From Malikia sp. (GTDB lineage Bacteria > Pseudomonadota > Gammaproteobacteria > Burkholderiales > Burkholderiaceae_C), in NCBI RefSeq assembly GCF_028687635.1, contig NZ_JAQTZS010000001.1:186001-250000 (forward strand): DNA of 64,000 bases. The letters are read 5' to 3'. Each line of letters begins with the position of its first letter. Position 1 is the stretch's first letter. This document shows, piece after piece, positions 27,552-39,200 of this stretch. Made by a program: the position numbers and the translations under genes. The notes below the pieces were generated by a model. The model did not search any database. It had not been told where the DNA came from and saw only the letters and a program-made list of their open reading frames with translations.

Positions 27552-28007
27552 TCACCAGCCCCAGAGCAGGTCGCGCGCGATCCAGGCGGTGCGTCCCGGC
27601 GCCAGCCGCACGCGCACCCAGTCGGCGCCGCGCAGTTCGGTCCGCAGCACCTGGCCGTAGACCGCGTAGCCGAGCGCCGCATGCTCATCGCCCGGGCCGG
27701 CGCGCAGCCGGGCCGAGCGCGCCCGCACCACATGGTAGGGCAGCGCACCCGTGGTCGAGGCCGCCACCCAGCCTTGATCACCCTCGAAATCCCTCACCTT
27801 GAGCCAGCGGCCCTGGCGTTCGAGCACCTCGAGCGGATAGCCGCGGTCGAGTTGCCACAGCACCTCGCCGGACTTGCCGGGCGCGGCGCGCAGGTTGGCG
27901 GCGTTGGCCCTGATGCTGATCAGCTGCTGGGCGCCCGCCGCCAGCGGGACGACACAGGCCGCCAGGCAGAAGGCCCAGCGGACAAGGATGCGGCGCGAAG
28001 TCGGCAT
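27552..28007 (-). CDS. Secreted SH3-domain protein
   Basis: A 151-residue protein with a cleavable signal peptide (about residues 1-26, ending PLAAGAQQ) and two bacterial SH3-type domains: residues about 28-82 (ANAANLRAAPGKSGEVLWQLDRG ending WVAAS) and about 90-148 (ARSARLRAGPGDEHAALGYAVYGQV ending WIARDLLWGW). Such domains often bind peptidoglycan or partner proteins. GGGGAGC lies seven bases before the ATG at 28007. Longer in-frame readings to 28262 run back into the Lrp-type gene and are rejected. Convergent with glmU. The function is not known. Confidence 0.88.
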   Translation of the reverse strand: MPTSRRILVRWAFCLAACVVPLAAGAQQLISIRANAANLRAAPGKSGEVLWQLDRGYPLEVLERQGRWLKVRDFEGDQGWVAASTTGALPYHVVRARSARLRAGPGDEHAALGYAVYGQVLRTELRGADWVRVRLAPGRTAWIARDLLWGW

Positions 28008-28072
28008 GGATTGCTCCCCAAACGGTTTGCAGCCACTATAGCCGCTGCCGCGGCGCGCGCCAACGGGGCCGA

Positions 28073-28570
28073 TCAGCCGCGCGCAGGCTCGGGCAGGGGC
28101 AGGGTCGGCTCGAACTTGGCACGCTTGAGGCTGAAGAAGGCGCGCACGTTGCGCACATTGGCATCCTGGGTGAACAGGCGTTGCGCCAGCAGCTGGTAGC
28201 CCGGCATGTCGCGCACGGCGACCACCAGCACGAAGTCCGGCCCCGGGCTGACGCGCCAGCATTGCTGCACCGCCGCGTCGGCGACGGCGCGGGCCTCGAA
28301 GGCATCGAGCGCCTCCTGGCCCTGGCGGTCCAGGCTGACCTCGACCAGGGCGGTCAGGCCGTGGCCGAGCGCGGCGGCGAGCCGTTCGGGCTGCAGCAGC
28401 GCGACCTGGCGCTCGATCACGCCGAGCTCGACCAGGCGCCGGGTGCGCCTCAGGCTGGTCGCGGGCGAAACGCGCAGGGTCTCGGCCAGCGCCTGGTTCG
28501 AGCGCGCGGCATCGCGTTGCAGTTCCGCCAGCAGCCTGAGGTCGATGTCGTCCAGGATCATTTCTTCCAT
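28073..28570 (-). CDS. Lrp/AsnC-family transcriptional regulator
   Basis: A 165-residue regulator with an N-terminal winged helix-turn-helix (ILDDIDLRLLAELQRDAARSNQALAETLRVSPATSLRRTRRLVELGVI) and a C-terminal RAM/AsnC domain (LTALVEVSLDRQG...WRVSPGPDFVLVVAVRDMPGYQ). Start at ATG 28570 or 28561 is fixed by the ILDDIDLRLL block. The frame is open to 28600 but the extra residues are hydrophobic and not family-like. A 12-bp inverted repeat (28560-28594) overlaps the start and is a likely autoregulatory site. Divergent from glmS with 135 bases between start codons, so it might also influence glmS. Its effector amino acid is unknown. Confidence 0.9.
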   Translation of the reverse strand: MEEMILDDIDLRLLAELQRDAARSNQALAETLRVSPATSLRRTRRLVELGVIERQVALLQPERLAAALGHGLTALVEVSLDRQGQEALDAFEARAVADAAVQQCWRVSPGPDFVLVVAVRDMPGYQLLAQRLFTQDANVRNVRAFFSLKRAKFEPTLPLPEPARG

Positions 28571-28594
28571 AAAAAGTAATTCTATGAAAGAAAT
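28560..28594. promoter_or_regulatory. Inverted repeat over the start of the Lrp-type gene
   Basis: ATTTCTTCCATA (28560-28571) and TATGAAAGAAAT (28583-28594) are inverted copies with 11 of 12 positions matching, around an 11-base AT-rich spacer. The left arm contains the regulator's start codon. Lrp/AsnC dimers bind such AT-rich dyads, so autorepression is the simplest reading. Confidence 0.5.
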
Positions 28595-28646
28595 CATCAA
28601 AAATGTGGCATGGAGAAATTAACCATCATTAATGAGTCAAAAAAGC

Positions 28647-28676
28647 TTGCCAATTTTTCTCACGCCCCCTTAACAT
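28647..28676 (+). promoter_or_regulatory. Candidate sigma-70 promoter of glmS
   Basis: TTGCCA (28647-28652) and TAACAT (28671-28676) are separated by 18 bases; five and four of six positions match consensus. It predicts a short leader of about 23 bases before the glmS ATG at 28706, which has AAAAGGG as ribosome binding site. Inverted copies of AGCTTGCC (28644-28651) and GGCAAGCT (28698-28705) bracket it. Confidence 0.45.
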
Positions 28677-28705
28677 TTCTTTATTGACTATCAAAAGGGC
28701 AAGCT

Positions 28706-30595
<1,890 letters not shown>

Positions 30596-30601
30596 TCGGG
30601 T

Positions 30602-31363
30602 TCAATCCCGCTCCGACTGTTCCTCGACAGTGGCGCTGGCGGCGGTTGGGGTGGGCGCCTGGGTCCATTCCCAGCCCCAGTAGGACAGGACCCCGACCAG
30701 CAGCAGCAGCGCCAGCCAGCGGTGGTTGCGCTTGGCCAGGTCGGGGCCGGCGCCCTCGACGCGCCCGGTGAGCATGGGCAGCGCCTGGTTCTTGCGCCGC
30801 AGCAGGCTCATCAGCAGGATCAGGCCCAGGTGCAGCAGCACGACCCACAGGAAGAGCTCGCCCACGGCTTCGTGGACCTCTTCCAGCAGCTCGATCAGCC
30901 AGTCGCCGCCCCACTCGTGGAACACGGCGTAGCCGCTGAGCGTCAATGGCAGCACCAGCAGCAACATGGCGACGACCGCCGTGGCCATGGCCAGGTTCTG
31001 TCCCTGGCGCCAGTTGACGGCCTTCGGCCGGCCCTGGGCCGGGCGCTCGAACCAGGCCGCCTTGACGGAACGCAGCCAGAACGGCGCGTTGCCGAGCTTG
31101 TTCCACAGCGTTGACAGGCGCGCCTGGCGCGGCCCCAGCACCCCGTACAACACCCGGAACGCGAGCAGCCCGGCCAGGGTGTAGCCCAGCACCACATGCA
31201 GCAGGCGCAGGCGCTCGCCGTCGGCGGTGAGGTAGGCCCCGACAAAGCAGAGCGCGAACAGCCAGTGGAAGACCCGGGTCGGCGCGTCGATGACGCGGCG
31301 GGTGGGCGGCGCGGCCTGATCCAGCCGGTCGGCGGCAGGCACGGAAGTGGTTGCGATATTCAT
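30602..31363 (-). CDS. Di-haem cytochrome b561
   Basis: A 253-residue inner-membrane cytochrome b of the b561/Ni-Fe-hydrogenase b-type family. About four core helices are visible (residues about 31-47, 54-75, 125-148, 168-187) plus a C-terminal helix (about 214-231). Candidate haem ligands are His33, His56, His164 and His178. It is the third gene of a minus-strand run SHP-DHC-b561 and would pass quinol electrons to the periplasmic cytochromes encoded just upstream. An acidic tail follows the last helix. 21 bases downstream of DHC. Converges with glmS. The role of the triad (protection against oxidants, or terminal electron transfer) is not established. Confidence 0.88.
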   Translation of the reverse strand: MNIATTSVPAADRLDQAAPPTRRVIDAPTRVFHWLFALCFVGAYLTADGERLRLLHVVLGYTLAGLLAFRVLYGVLGPRQARLSTLWNKLGNAPFWLRSVKAAWFERPAQGRPKAVNWRQGQNLAMATAVVAMLLLVLPLTLSGYAVFHEWGGDWLIELLEEVHEAVGELFLWVVLLHLGLILLMSLLRRKNQALPMLTGRVEGAGPDLAKRNHRWLALLLLVGVLSYWGWEWTQAPTPTAASATVEEQSERD

Positions 31364-31384
31364 GTCGATCTCCTTGAGCCGGCT

Positions 31385-31927
31385 TCAGTCCTGGAAGGCG
31401 CGGCGATAGCGGGCATCCAGCCCGGCCGGGAAACGCAGTTCGTCTTCGTCGAAGCGGCCTTGCTCGGCTCGGGTGTGGCAGGCCGCGCAGTTGGCCGCGC
31501 TCTTGACGCTGGCCTGGCGCCAGACGGTGGCATCCAGCTCCCGGTGCTTGCGCTGGAACCAGGCCGAGCGCGTGATGCGGTCCTCCGGCGGTGCCTCCTG
31601 CACCCGCTTGTAGGTCCCGGCATTGGCCTGCAGCCACTGGCTGATCTGCTGCACGGCGGCCGGGTCCAGCGAGGCGTCGGTGCCGTAATGCCGGTCGAGC
31701 CCGCCCATGAGGTGGTTCCAGGACCGCGCGGGCAGCAGGCCGGGCGGATAGGCCAGGTGGCAGGCGGCGCATTCCTGCTGGTAGGCGGGCAGCATCGACC
31801 GGGGTTGCAGCGGCTGGCTGTCGGCCATGGCCGCCGGGGCCGTCAGGCAAGCGGCCAGGGGCAGCAGGACGGCGGGCAAGACAGCGGCCCAGCCGGAGAT
31901 TCTTTTGGCAAAACGGGGGAGCGACAT
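31385..31927 (-). CDS. Periplasmic di-haem cytochrome c (DHC type)
   Basis: A 180-residue secreted protein with an N-terminal signal peptide (about 1-35, ending APAAMA) and two CAACH haem sites (residues 53-57 and 147-151). Cys, His and linker placement fit the DHC family found with SHP. In Rhodobacter DHC delivers electrons to SHP. The ATG at 31927 has GGAGGAAA upstream. The start at 31981 would read into the SHP gene and is rejected. Starts 19 bases after SHP and lies 21 bases before the b561 gene, clearly one operon. Confidence 0.88.
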   Translation of the reverse strand: MSLPRFAKRISGWAAVLPAVLLPLAACLTAPAAMADSQPLQPRSMLPAYQQECAACHLAYPPGLLPARSWNHLMGGLDRHYGTDASLDPAAVQQISQWLQANAGTYKRVQEAPPEDRITRSAWFQRKHRELDATVWRQASVKSAANCAACHTRAEQGRFDEDELRFPAGLDARYRRAFQD

Positions 31928-31946
31928 GGGGTTTCCTCCTGGCGGA

Positions 31947-32360
31947 TCAGGGCTTGAGGCTGCCGATATAGGCCAGCACATCGGCCTTCTCGGCCGCGCT
32001 GCACTCGCGGCTCAGCACGTCCTTGCAGTTGCGCCGGAACCATTTGTCGACCTTGGCCGCCTCGGTGAAGGCCTTGGGATTGAAGGCCGGCGCCAGCGGA
32101 GCGATGCCCTTGCCGGTGCTGGCATGCTTGCCCGGCCCGGTCGGTGGCATGCCGTGGCAGCTGGAGCAGGACCACTCCGAGCCGTGACGGGCATCGAAGA
32201 AGCGCTTGCCGCGTGCCGCGTCGGCCGGCGCCCCGGCGGCGGCGCTCCAGCGGTTGAGCTGTTCGCCCAGGCTGGTGTCGGCAGCCTGGGCGCCGGTCCA
32301 GACCAGCCCCAGGGTCAGGACCAGACAAAGTGGCAGGCGGGTAAAAGTGAAGCGTTGCAT
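31947..32360 (-). CDS. Sphaeroides haem protein (SHP)-like monohaem cytochrome c (DUF1924)
   Basis: A 137-residue periplasmic class I-like cytochrome with a signal peptide ending GAQA (residue 26) and a single CSSCH site (residues 65-69). A cysteine pair in NCKDVLSREC (Cys112, Cys120) matches the disulphide of SHP. Asn94 in the AFNPKAF loop could be the labile sixth ligand, as Asn88 is in Rhodobacter SHP, which binds O2 or NO when reduced. First gene of the SHP-DHC-b561 operon. GGGAG lies before the ATG. Divergent from the PepSY-two-component genes across a 147-base control region. Confidence 0.87.
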   Translation of the reverse strand: MQRFTFTRLPLCLVLTLGLVWTGAQAADTSLGEQLNRWSAAAGAPADAARGKRFFDARHGSEWSCSSCHGMPPTGPGKHASTGKGIAPLAPAFNPKAFTEAAKVDKWFRRNCKDVLSRECSAAEKADVLAYIGSLKP

Positions 32361-32438
32361 GAGGGTGGTCTCCCTGGCTTGGGTTGGATGGGTTGGATCG
32401 GTTGCTGGCCATGTTGCGCCAGCCCCGCTTGACCCAAG

Positions 32439-32466
32439 CTGAACCCCGCGTTCATCCGGGGTTCAG
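32439..32466. promoter_or_regulatory. Candidate operator in the SHP / PepSY intergenic region
   Basis: CTGAACCCC (32439-32447) and GGGGTTCAG (32458-32466) form a perfect 9-bp inverted repeat. The same stretch contains GTTCA twice, 11 bases apart (32450 and 32461), the spacing used by OmpR/PmrA-type regulators. A TTGACC at about 32429-32434 could be the -35 box of the rightward genes. A plausible target of the response regulator encoded at 32816. Confidence 0.5.
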
Positions 32467-32507
32467 ACTGGCGCCTCCACAATCCGCCACACCATGAGGA
32501 AGATCCG

Positions 32508-32815
32508 ATGCGCAACACCTTGAGCCTGCTCGCCCTGGCCCTGAGCGCGACATTGATGCCGCTGCACGCCAGCGCCGACAGCGACCAGGACCGTGCCCGC
32601 AGCGCGCTGCTCGCCGGTGAAATCCTGCCCCTGCCTGCGATACTGGAGCGGGTGGCGAAAGAGCATCCGGGCAACGTGCTGGAAGTGGAACTCGACCGCG
32701 AAGGCGAACGCTGGATCTACGAACTCAAGATCCTGCAAGGCGGCGGCGGCCTGCTCAAGCTCAAGGTCGATGCCAGGGACGCCCAGATCATCAAACGACG
32801 GGAACACAGACGCTG

Positions 32816-32816
<1 letters not shown>
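32508..32816 (+). CDS. Periplasmic PepSY-domain protein
   Basis: A 102-residue secreted protein: signal peptide about 1-23 (ending LHASA) followed by one PepSY domain (LLAGEILPLPAILERVAKEHPGNVLEVELDRE...WIYELKIL). PepSY proteins often modulate proteases, sensor kinases or haem and redox proteins, and this type commonly precedes a response regulator-kinase pair. AGGAAGATCC lies before the ATG. The stop overlaps the response regulator start (TGATG). Probably an accessory sensor for the adjacent two-component system or for the divergent SHP/DHC cytochromes. Confidence 0.85.
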
Positions 32817-33487
<671 letters not shown>

Positions 33488-33491
33488 TCGC

Positions 33492-34931
33492 ATGCAGGCC
33501 TGGCCGCGTTCGCTGCGCTGGCGCCTGCTGGGCGTGACGGCGCTGACCCTGGTCGTCGCGCTGGCGGGTGCGGGCTGGTCGCTGGCCAGGCTGTTCCAGG
33601 AGCATGCGGCGGCGCAGTTCGAGGCGCAGCTGCAGGTGCAGCTCGACCAGCTGACCGCCCTGTTCGAACTCGACCCGCGGCAGGCGCCGAGCCTGAAATC
33701 GCCGCCCAGCGACCCGCGCTGGCACAAGCCCTACTCCGGCCTGTACTGGCAGATCGAGCGCCTCGATCCCCCGTCACGCGCGGCCGGACCCGCGCGCGCG
33801 GCAGTGCTGCGCTCACGCTCGCTGTGGGACCATCAGCTGGCGGTGCCCGACGACGGCCTGGCCCGCGACGAAATCCACCGCCACCAGATCGCCGGCCCGG
33901 ACGGCCAGTCGCTGCGGGTGCTCGAACGCCGGGTGCAGTTCATCGCGCCACCGACGGAGGAGCGCGGCGACTCACCGGCGGATCCGGCCAACCCCGCGCC
34001 GTCCTGGCGGCTGCTGGTCGCGGCCGACGATGCGGCGCTGGCGGCCGCCGTGGCCCGGTTCACGGGCTTGCTGGCGCTGTTCCTGGCCATCCTGGGGGCC
34101 GCCCTGCTGGCGGCGGCCTGGGTACAGGTTCACCTGGGCCTGAAGCCGCTGCGCAGCCTGCAAGCGGCCGTGCAGGCGGTGCGCGGCGGCAGCGCGCCGC
34201 GACTGAACGGCCGCTTTCCGACCGAGGTCGAGCCCCTGGTGCAGGATTTCAACCGGGTGCTGGACCAGCACCAGCAGGTGGTCGAGCGCGCGCGCCATCT
34301 GGCTGGCAACCTGGCGCACGCGATCAAGACGCCGCTGGCGGTGATGGGCAACCTCGCCAACGACAGCGGAATCGAGCGGCCGGCGCTGGCGCGACAGCTG
34401 CGCGAGCAGGTGGCCCAGGTGCGCGAGCAGGTCGACTGGCACCTGAGCCGGGCGCGCCGCTCCAGCTCCGGCCTGCCCGGGCAGGCCACCGAGGTGGGTC
34501 CCGTGATCGAGGGACTGGTGCGGGTGATGCGCAAGGTATACGCCTATCGGGAGGACAAGCCCGACCTGGTGGTGGAAACCGGCCTGATCGACCCGACGCT
34601 GCGCTTCGCGGGCGAAGCGCAGGACCTGCAGGAGCTGGTGGGCAACCTGCTGGACAACGGCTGCAAGTGGGCCAGTCGCCGCGTCAGGGTGCAGGCCGGA
34701 CTGGTCGGGGCCGAATTGCACATCACGATCGATGACGACGGACCGGGCCTGAGCCCCGAGCAGCGCCGGGCGGTCTTCGAGCGGGGCGTGCGCGCCGACG
34801 AACGCACGCCAGGCTCGGGCCTGGGGCTGGCGATCGCCAGGGAAACCGCCGCGCTGTACGGCGGACAGGTCAGCCTGGAGCCGTCGAAGCTCGGCGGGCT
34901 GCGGGCGGAGTTGCGGCTGCCGGCGCTTTAG
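33492..34931 (+). CDS. Membrane sensor histidine kinase
   Basis: A 479-residue sensor: TM1 (about 12-34), a periplasmic domain (35-188), TM2 (about 190-212), HAMP, then the kinase core. The phospho-acceptor is His276 in NLAHAIKTPLAVM, an AHAIKTP variant typical of PhoQ/QseC-like kinases. N box NLLDNGCKW, G boxes DDDGPGLS and GSGLGLAI follow. The periplasmic part has no cysteines or obvious metal cluster. Partner of the response regulator four bases upstream. The PepSY protein may act on its sensor domain. Confidence 0.92.
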   Translation: MQAWPRSLRWRLLGVTALTLVVALAGAGWSLARLFQEHAAAQFEAQLQVQLDQLTALFELDPRQAPSLKSPPSDPRWHKPYSGLYWQIERLDPPSRAAGPARAAVLRSRSLWDHQLAVPDDGLARDEIHRHQIAGPDGQSLRVLERRVQFIAPPTEERGDSPADPANPAPSWRLLVAADDAALAAAVARFTGLLALFLAILGAALLAAAWVQVHLGLKPLRSLQAAVQAVRGGSAPRLNGRFPTEVEPLVQDFNRVLDQHQQVVERARHLAGNLAHAIKTPLAVMGNLANDSGIERPALARQLREQVAQVREQVDWHLSRARRSSSGLPGQATEVGPVIEGLVRVMRKVYAYREDKPDLVVETGLIDPTLRFAGEAQDLQELVGNLLDNGCKWASRRVRVQAGLVGAELHITIDDDGPGLSPEQRRAVFERGVRADERTPGSGLGLAIARETAALYGGQVSLEPSKLGGLRAELRLPAL

Positions 34932-35034
34932 CCGGACTGGGCGACGCGGCGTTGACGCTGCGGTGATCAGGGTGCGCCGGATCTGAAACCGGCAAGCTCC
35001 GATAATGCCCGATTGCCATGCACGCACCAAGAGA

Positions 35035-36222
35035 ATGAAAAAGCTATCGACCTCGTTCGCCACTGCAGCCCTTGCCGTCGCCTGCGCGCTGGCGCTGAAC
35101 GCCTGTGGGGACAAAGGCCCGGCCGCATCGGGCGCCGGCGAGGCGGCACCGGCCGCCAAACCCGCCGCTCCAGCGGTGCCGGTCAGCACGGTGACGGCGG
35201 TCAGGCGCAAGCTGGAGCTATCGATCTCGGCCACGGGCAGCGCGACCCCGGTTTCGGCGGTCGATGTCAAGCCCCAGCTCAGCGGCGTGATCCGCCGGGT
35301 GCATGTCAGCGAGGGCCAGCAGGTGCGCGCCGGCGATCTGCTGTTCACGCTCGACACGCGCAGCGACGAGGCCAATGTCGCCAAGCTGCGCGCGCAGATC
35401 GCCAAGGACCAGGTGCTGCTGGCCGACGCCCAGCGCCAGCTGGCCCGCTCGCGTGATCTGCTGGCGAAGAACTTCATCTCGCAAGGCGCGCTGGACACCA
35501 GCCAGACCGCCGTCGACTCGCAGCAGGCCAACCTGCTGGCCGACCAGGCCAGCCTGGCCGCCGCGCAGGTGCCGCTGTCCCATGGCCAGATCCGCGCGGC
35601 CAGCGCCGGCCGCGTCGGCCTGGTCCCCGTGTTCGCGGGCAGCTCGGTGCAGGCCAACGTCACGACGCTGGCGACCATCACGCGGATCGACCCGATCGAC
35701 ATCGCCTTCAGCCTGCCGCAGTCGGCGCTGCCAGACCTGCTGGCGCTGCTCAAGTCCGGCCAGGCCCGGGTCGAGGCCAGGCTGCCAGAGCAGGCCCAGG
35801 CGCTTGAGGGCCGGCTGCAATTCGTCGACAGCGTGGTCGACGCGGCCTCCGGCACGGTCAAGGCCAAGGCGCGCTTCGACAACCGCGAGCAAAAACTCTG
35901 GCCTGGCGCCTTCGTCAAGGTCTCGCTGCAGACCCGCCAGCTTGAGGATGCGGTCGTGGTGCCGTTGCAGGCCGTGATCCAGAGCGCGCGCGGCCCCGTC
36001 GTGTATGTCGCGCAGGACGGCAAGGCGGTGCAAAAGCCGGTCAAGCTGCTCGCGACGCAGGGCGACGATGCCGCCGTTTCGGGCGTGGACGAGGGCGACC
36101 AGGTCGTCGTCGACGGACGCCAGAACCTGCGCCCGGACGTGCCGATTTCCGAGCGCAAGTCGGCAGGCGACAAGACTGGCCAGGGCGACAAGGCAGCAAA
36201 GACCGACAAGGCCGCGCCATGA
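35035..36222 (+). CDS. RND efflux periplasmic adaptor lipoprotein
   Basis: A 395-residue membrane-fusion protein with a signal peptide ending in a lipobox-like LALNAC (Cys near residue 23). Visible are the lipoyl/barrel-sandwich halves (SAVDVKPQLSGVIRRVHVSEGQQVRAGDLLFTLD and ..IRAASAGRVGLVPVFAGSSVQ), an alpha-hairpin between, a beta-barrel domain (PIDIAFSLPQSALPDLL) and a membrane-proximal domain. The C-terminal tail is rich in Lys/Asp/Gly. MdtA-like. It overlaps the pump start by four bases (ATGA), so pump and adaptor are coupled. The gene at 35035 is preferred over the open frame from 35005 because the signal peptide starts MKKLSTSFA. Confidence 0.92.
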   Translation: MKKLSTSFATAALAVACALALNACGDKGPAASGAGEAAPAAKPAAPAVPVSTVTAVRRKLELSISATGSATPVSAVDVKPQLSGVIRRVHVSEGQQVRAGDLLFTLDTRSDEANVAKLRAQIAKDQVLLADAQRQLARSRDLLAKNFISQGALDTSQTAVDSQQANLLADQASLAAAQVPLSHGQIRAASAGRVGLVPVFAGSSVQANVTTLATITRIDPIDIAFSLPQSALPDLLALLKSGQARVEARLPEQAQALEGRLQFVDSVVDAASGTVKAKARFDNREQKLWPGAFVKVSLQTRQLEDAVVVPLQAVIQSARGPVVYVAQDGKAVQKPVKLLATQGDDAAVSGVDEGDQVVVDGRQNLRPDVPISERKSAGDKTGQGDKAAKTDKAAP

Positions 36223-39200
36223 ACCTGTCCGAACTCTTCATCCGCCGCCCGGTCATGACGGTGCTGCTGAACCTGGCCATCGTGCTGGCCGGGGTCATCG
36301 GCTACCGCTCGATCCCGGTCGCGGCGCTGCCCAGCTACGACACGCCGGTGATCAACGTCTCGGCCTCGCTGCCGGGCGCCAGTCCAGAGACCATGGCCTC
36401 CTCGGTCGCGCTGCCGCTGGAAAAGCAGTTCCAGACCATCCCGGGCCTGGCGCAGATCAGCTCGACCAGCACCTTGGGCAATACCTCGCTGACGCTGGAA
36501 TTCGTCGAGGGCCGCGCCATCGACGGCGCCGCGCTCGATGTGCAGGCCGCGCTGCTGCGCGCGCAGCGCTCGCTGCCGCAGGACATGACCAGCCAGCCGG
36601 CCTACCGCAAGGTCAACCCGGCCGACGCGCCGGTGCTGCTGGTCGCGTTGACCTCGCCCTCGCTGGCGCCGGCCGAGCTGCACGACTACGCCGAGCACCT
36701 GATCTCGCCCACGCTCTCGACCCTGGACGGGGTGGCGCAGGTCAACATCTACGGCGCCAAGCGCTACGCGGTGCGGGTGCGCGTGCGACCCGACGCGCTC
36801 GCCGCGCGCAACATCGGCCTCGACGAGGTCGCCAGCGCGCTGCGCGCGGCCAACGTCAACACCCCGGTCGGCACGCTCGAAGGCCAGCGCCAGACGCTCA
36901 CGCTGCAGGCCAACCGGCAGCTCGGCAACGCGGCCGAGTTCGCCGATCTGATCGTGCTCAACCGCCCGGGCGGTCCGGTGCGTCTGCGCGATGTCGCCAC
37001 CGTCGAGGACAGCGTCGAAACCCTCAAGTCCTACGGCAACCTGGACGGCGAACCGTCCATCACGCTGGCCATCCAGCGCCAGCCCGGCGCCAACACGGTG
37101 CGGGTGGTGGACTCGGTCAAGGAGGCGCTGCAGAAGATCCGCGCCCAACTGCCGGAGTCGGTCCGCATGACCCAGGTCAACGACCGCTCGGTCTCGGTGC
37201 GCGAGGCCCTGCACGATGTCTCGCTGACGCTGATCGGCACCATCGCGCTGGTGGTGCTGGTGATCTTCCTGTTCCTGCGCCACGCGGTCGCGACGCTGAT
37301 CCCGGCGCTGTCGCTGCCGGTCTCGCTGGTCGGCGCGGTGGCCCTGCTCTGGGGCCTGAACTACAGCCTCGACAACATCTCGCTGCTCGGCCTGACGCTG
37401 GCGGTGGGCCTGGTGGTGGACGACGCGATCGTGATGTTGGAGAACATCATGCGCCATGTCGAGGCTGGCGAGAGCCCGTTCCATGCGGCGCTGCGCGGCT
37501 CGCGCGAGGTCGGCTTCACGATCATCTCGATCTCGACCTCGCTGGTCGCGGTGTTCATCCCGATCTTCTTCATGCCGGGGGTGATCGGCCTGCTGTTCCA
37601 CGAGTTCGCGGTCGTGGTCGGGCTGGCCATCCTGGTGTCGGCCTTCGTCTCGCTGACGCTGGTGCCGATGCTGGCCAGCCGCTTCCTGCACGCTGAAGTG
37701 CACGACAAGCCGCCGGGCGCGCTGGTGCGGGCCTTCGAGCGCGGCTTCGACGCCACGCTGCGCGGCTACACCCGCACCCTGGATCTGGCGCTGCGCCGAC
37801 GCAACAGCATGCTGCTGCTGGCGCTCGCGACCTTCGCGGCCACGGCCTGGCTGTTCGTCATCATCCCCAAGGGCTTCTTCCCCGAGGAGGACATCGGCCA
37901 GATCAGCGTCAGCACCGAGGCGGCCGAGGACGTGTCCTTCCCCGAGATGGTGCGGCTGCAGGACAGCGCCGCCGCCATCATGCGCGCCGACCCCAACATC
38001 CTGCGGGTCAGCTCGTTCAACGGCGGCAGCGGCTCGCAAAACAGCGGCCGCATGTTCATCACGCTCAAGGAGCGCGGCGAACGGCTGCCGGCCAAGCAGG
38101 TGATCGAGGGGCTGCGCAAGCAGCTGCGCGCCGTGCCGGGCCTGCGCGTCTTCATGCGCCCGGTGCAGAACCTGCAGCTGGGCGGACGCTCCAGCAAGGC
38201 GCAGTACCAGTACATCCTGCAAAGCCTCAAGGCCGATGAGCTCAACAGCTGGGCGCAGCAGCTGCAGCAGAAGCTGCGCCCCGACCCGCTGTTCCGTGAC
38301 GTCACCAGCGACTCGCAGCTGCGCGGGCTGCAGGCCCAGCTCAAGATCGACCGCGAACGGGCCAACACGCTCGGGGTCTCGATCGACGCGATCCGCAACG
38401 CGCTCTACAGCGCCTTCGGCGAGCGCCAGGTCTCGACCCTCTACCTGCCGACCGACAGCTACCAGGTCATCATGGAGGTCGCGCCCGAGGCCAAGCAGGA
38501 CGAGAGCGCCTTCGGCGCCATCTACGTGCGCGCCAGCACCGGCACCCTGGTGCCGCTGTCGGCCTTCGCGAGCGTGGAGCGCGGCGTCGGCCCGACCGCG
38601 ATCAACCATGTCGGCCAGCTGCAGGCGATCACGGTGTCGTTCAACCTGGCGCCTGGCGTGGCGCTGGGCGACGCGACGGCCCGCATCGATGCGCTGCGCA
38701 GCGAGATCGGCATGCCGAGCTCCATCATCACCCGCTATGGTGGCGACGCGGCGGTGTTCCAGAGCTCGCAGGGCAGCCAGACGGTGCTGATCCTGGCCGC
38801 GCTGCTGGTGATCTACGTGCTGCTGGGCGTGCTCTACGAGAGCTATATCCACCCGATCACGATCCTGGCCGGCCTGCCCTCGGCGGCGGTCGGCGCGCTC
38901 GCGACGCTGCTGCTGTTCAAGCAGGACCTGACGCTGATCGCGACCATCGGCATCCTGCTGCTGATCGGCATCGTCAAGAAGAACGCGATCATGATGATCG
39001 ACTTCGCGCTCGACGCGCAGCGCCACCACGGCATGACGCCGGCGCAGGCGATCCGCGAAGCCTGCGTGCTGCGCTTCCGACCCATCATGATGACGACGCT
39101 GGCCGCGCTGATGGGCGCGCTGCCGCTGGCGCTGGGCCTGGGCGCCGGCGCCGAGCTGCGCCAGCCGCTGGGACTGGCGGTGGTCGGCGGACTGGTGTTC

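Noticed and set aside
28683..28705. glmS ribozyme or riboswitch upstream of glmS
   Set aside because: The predicted leader is only about 23 bases and the intergenic DNA is AT-rich without the conserved ribozyme core.
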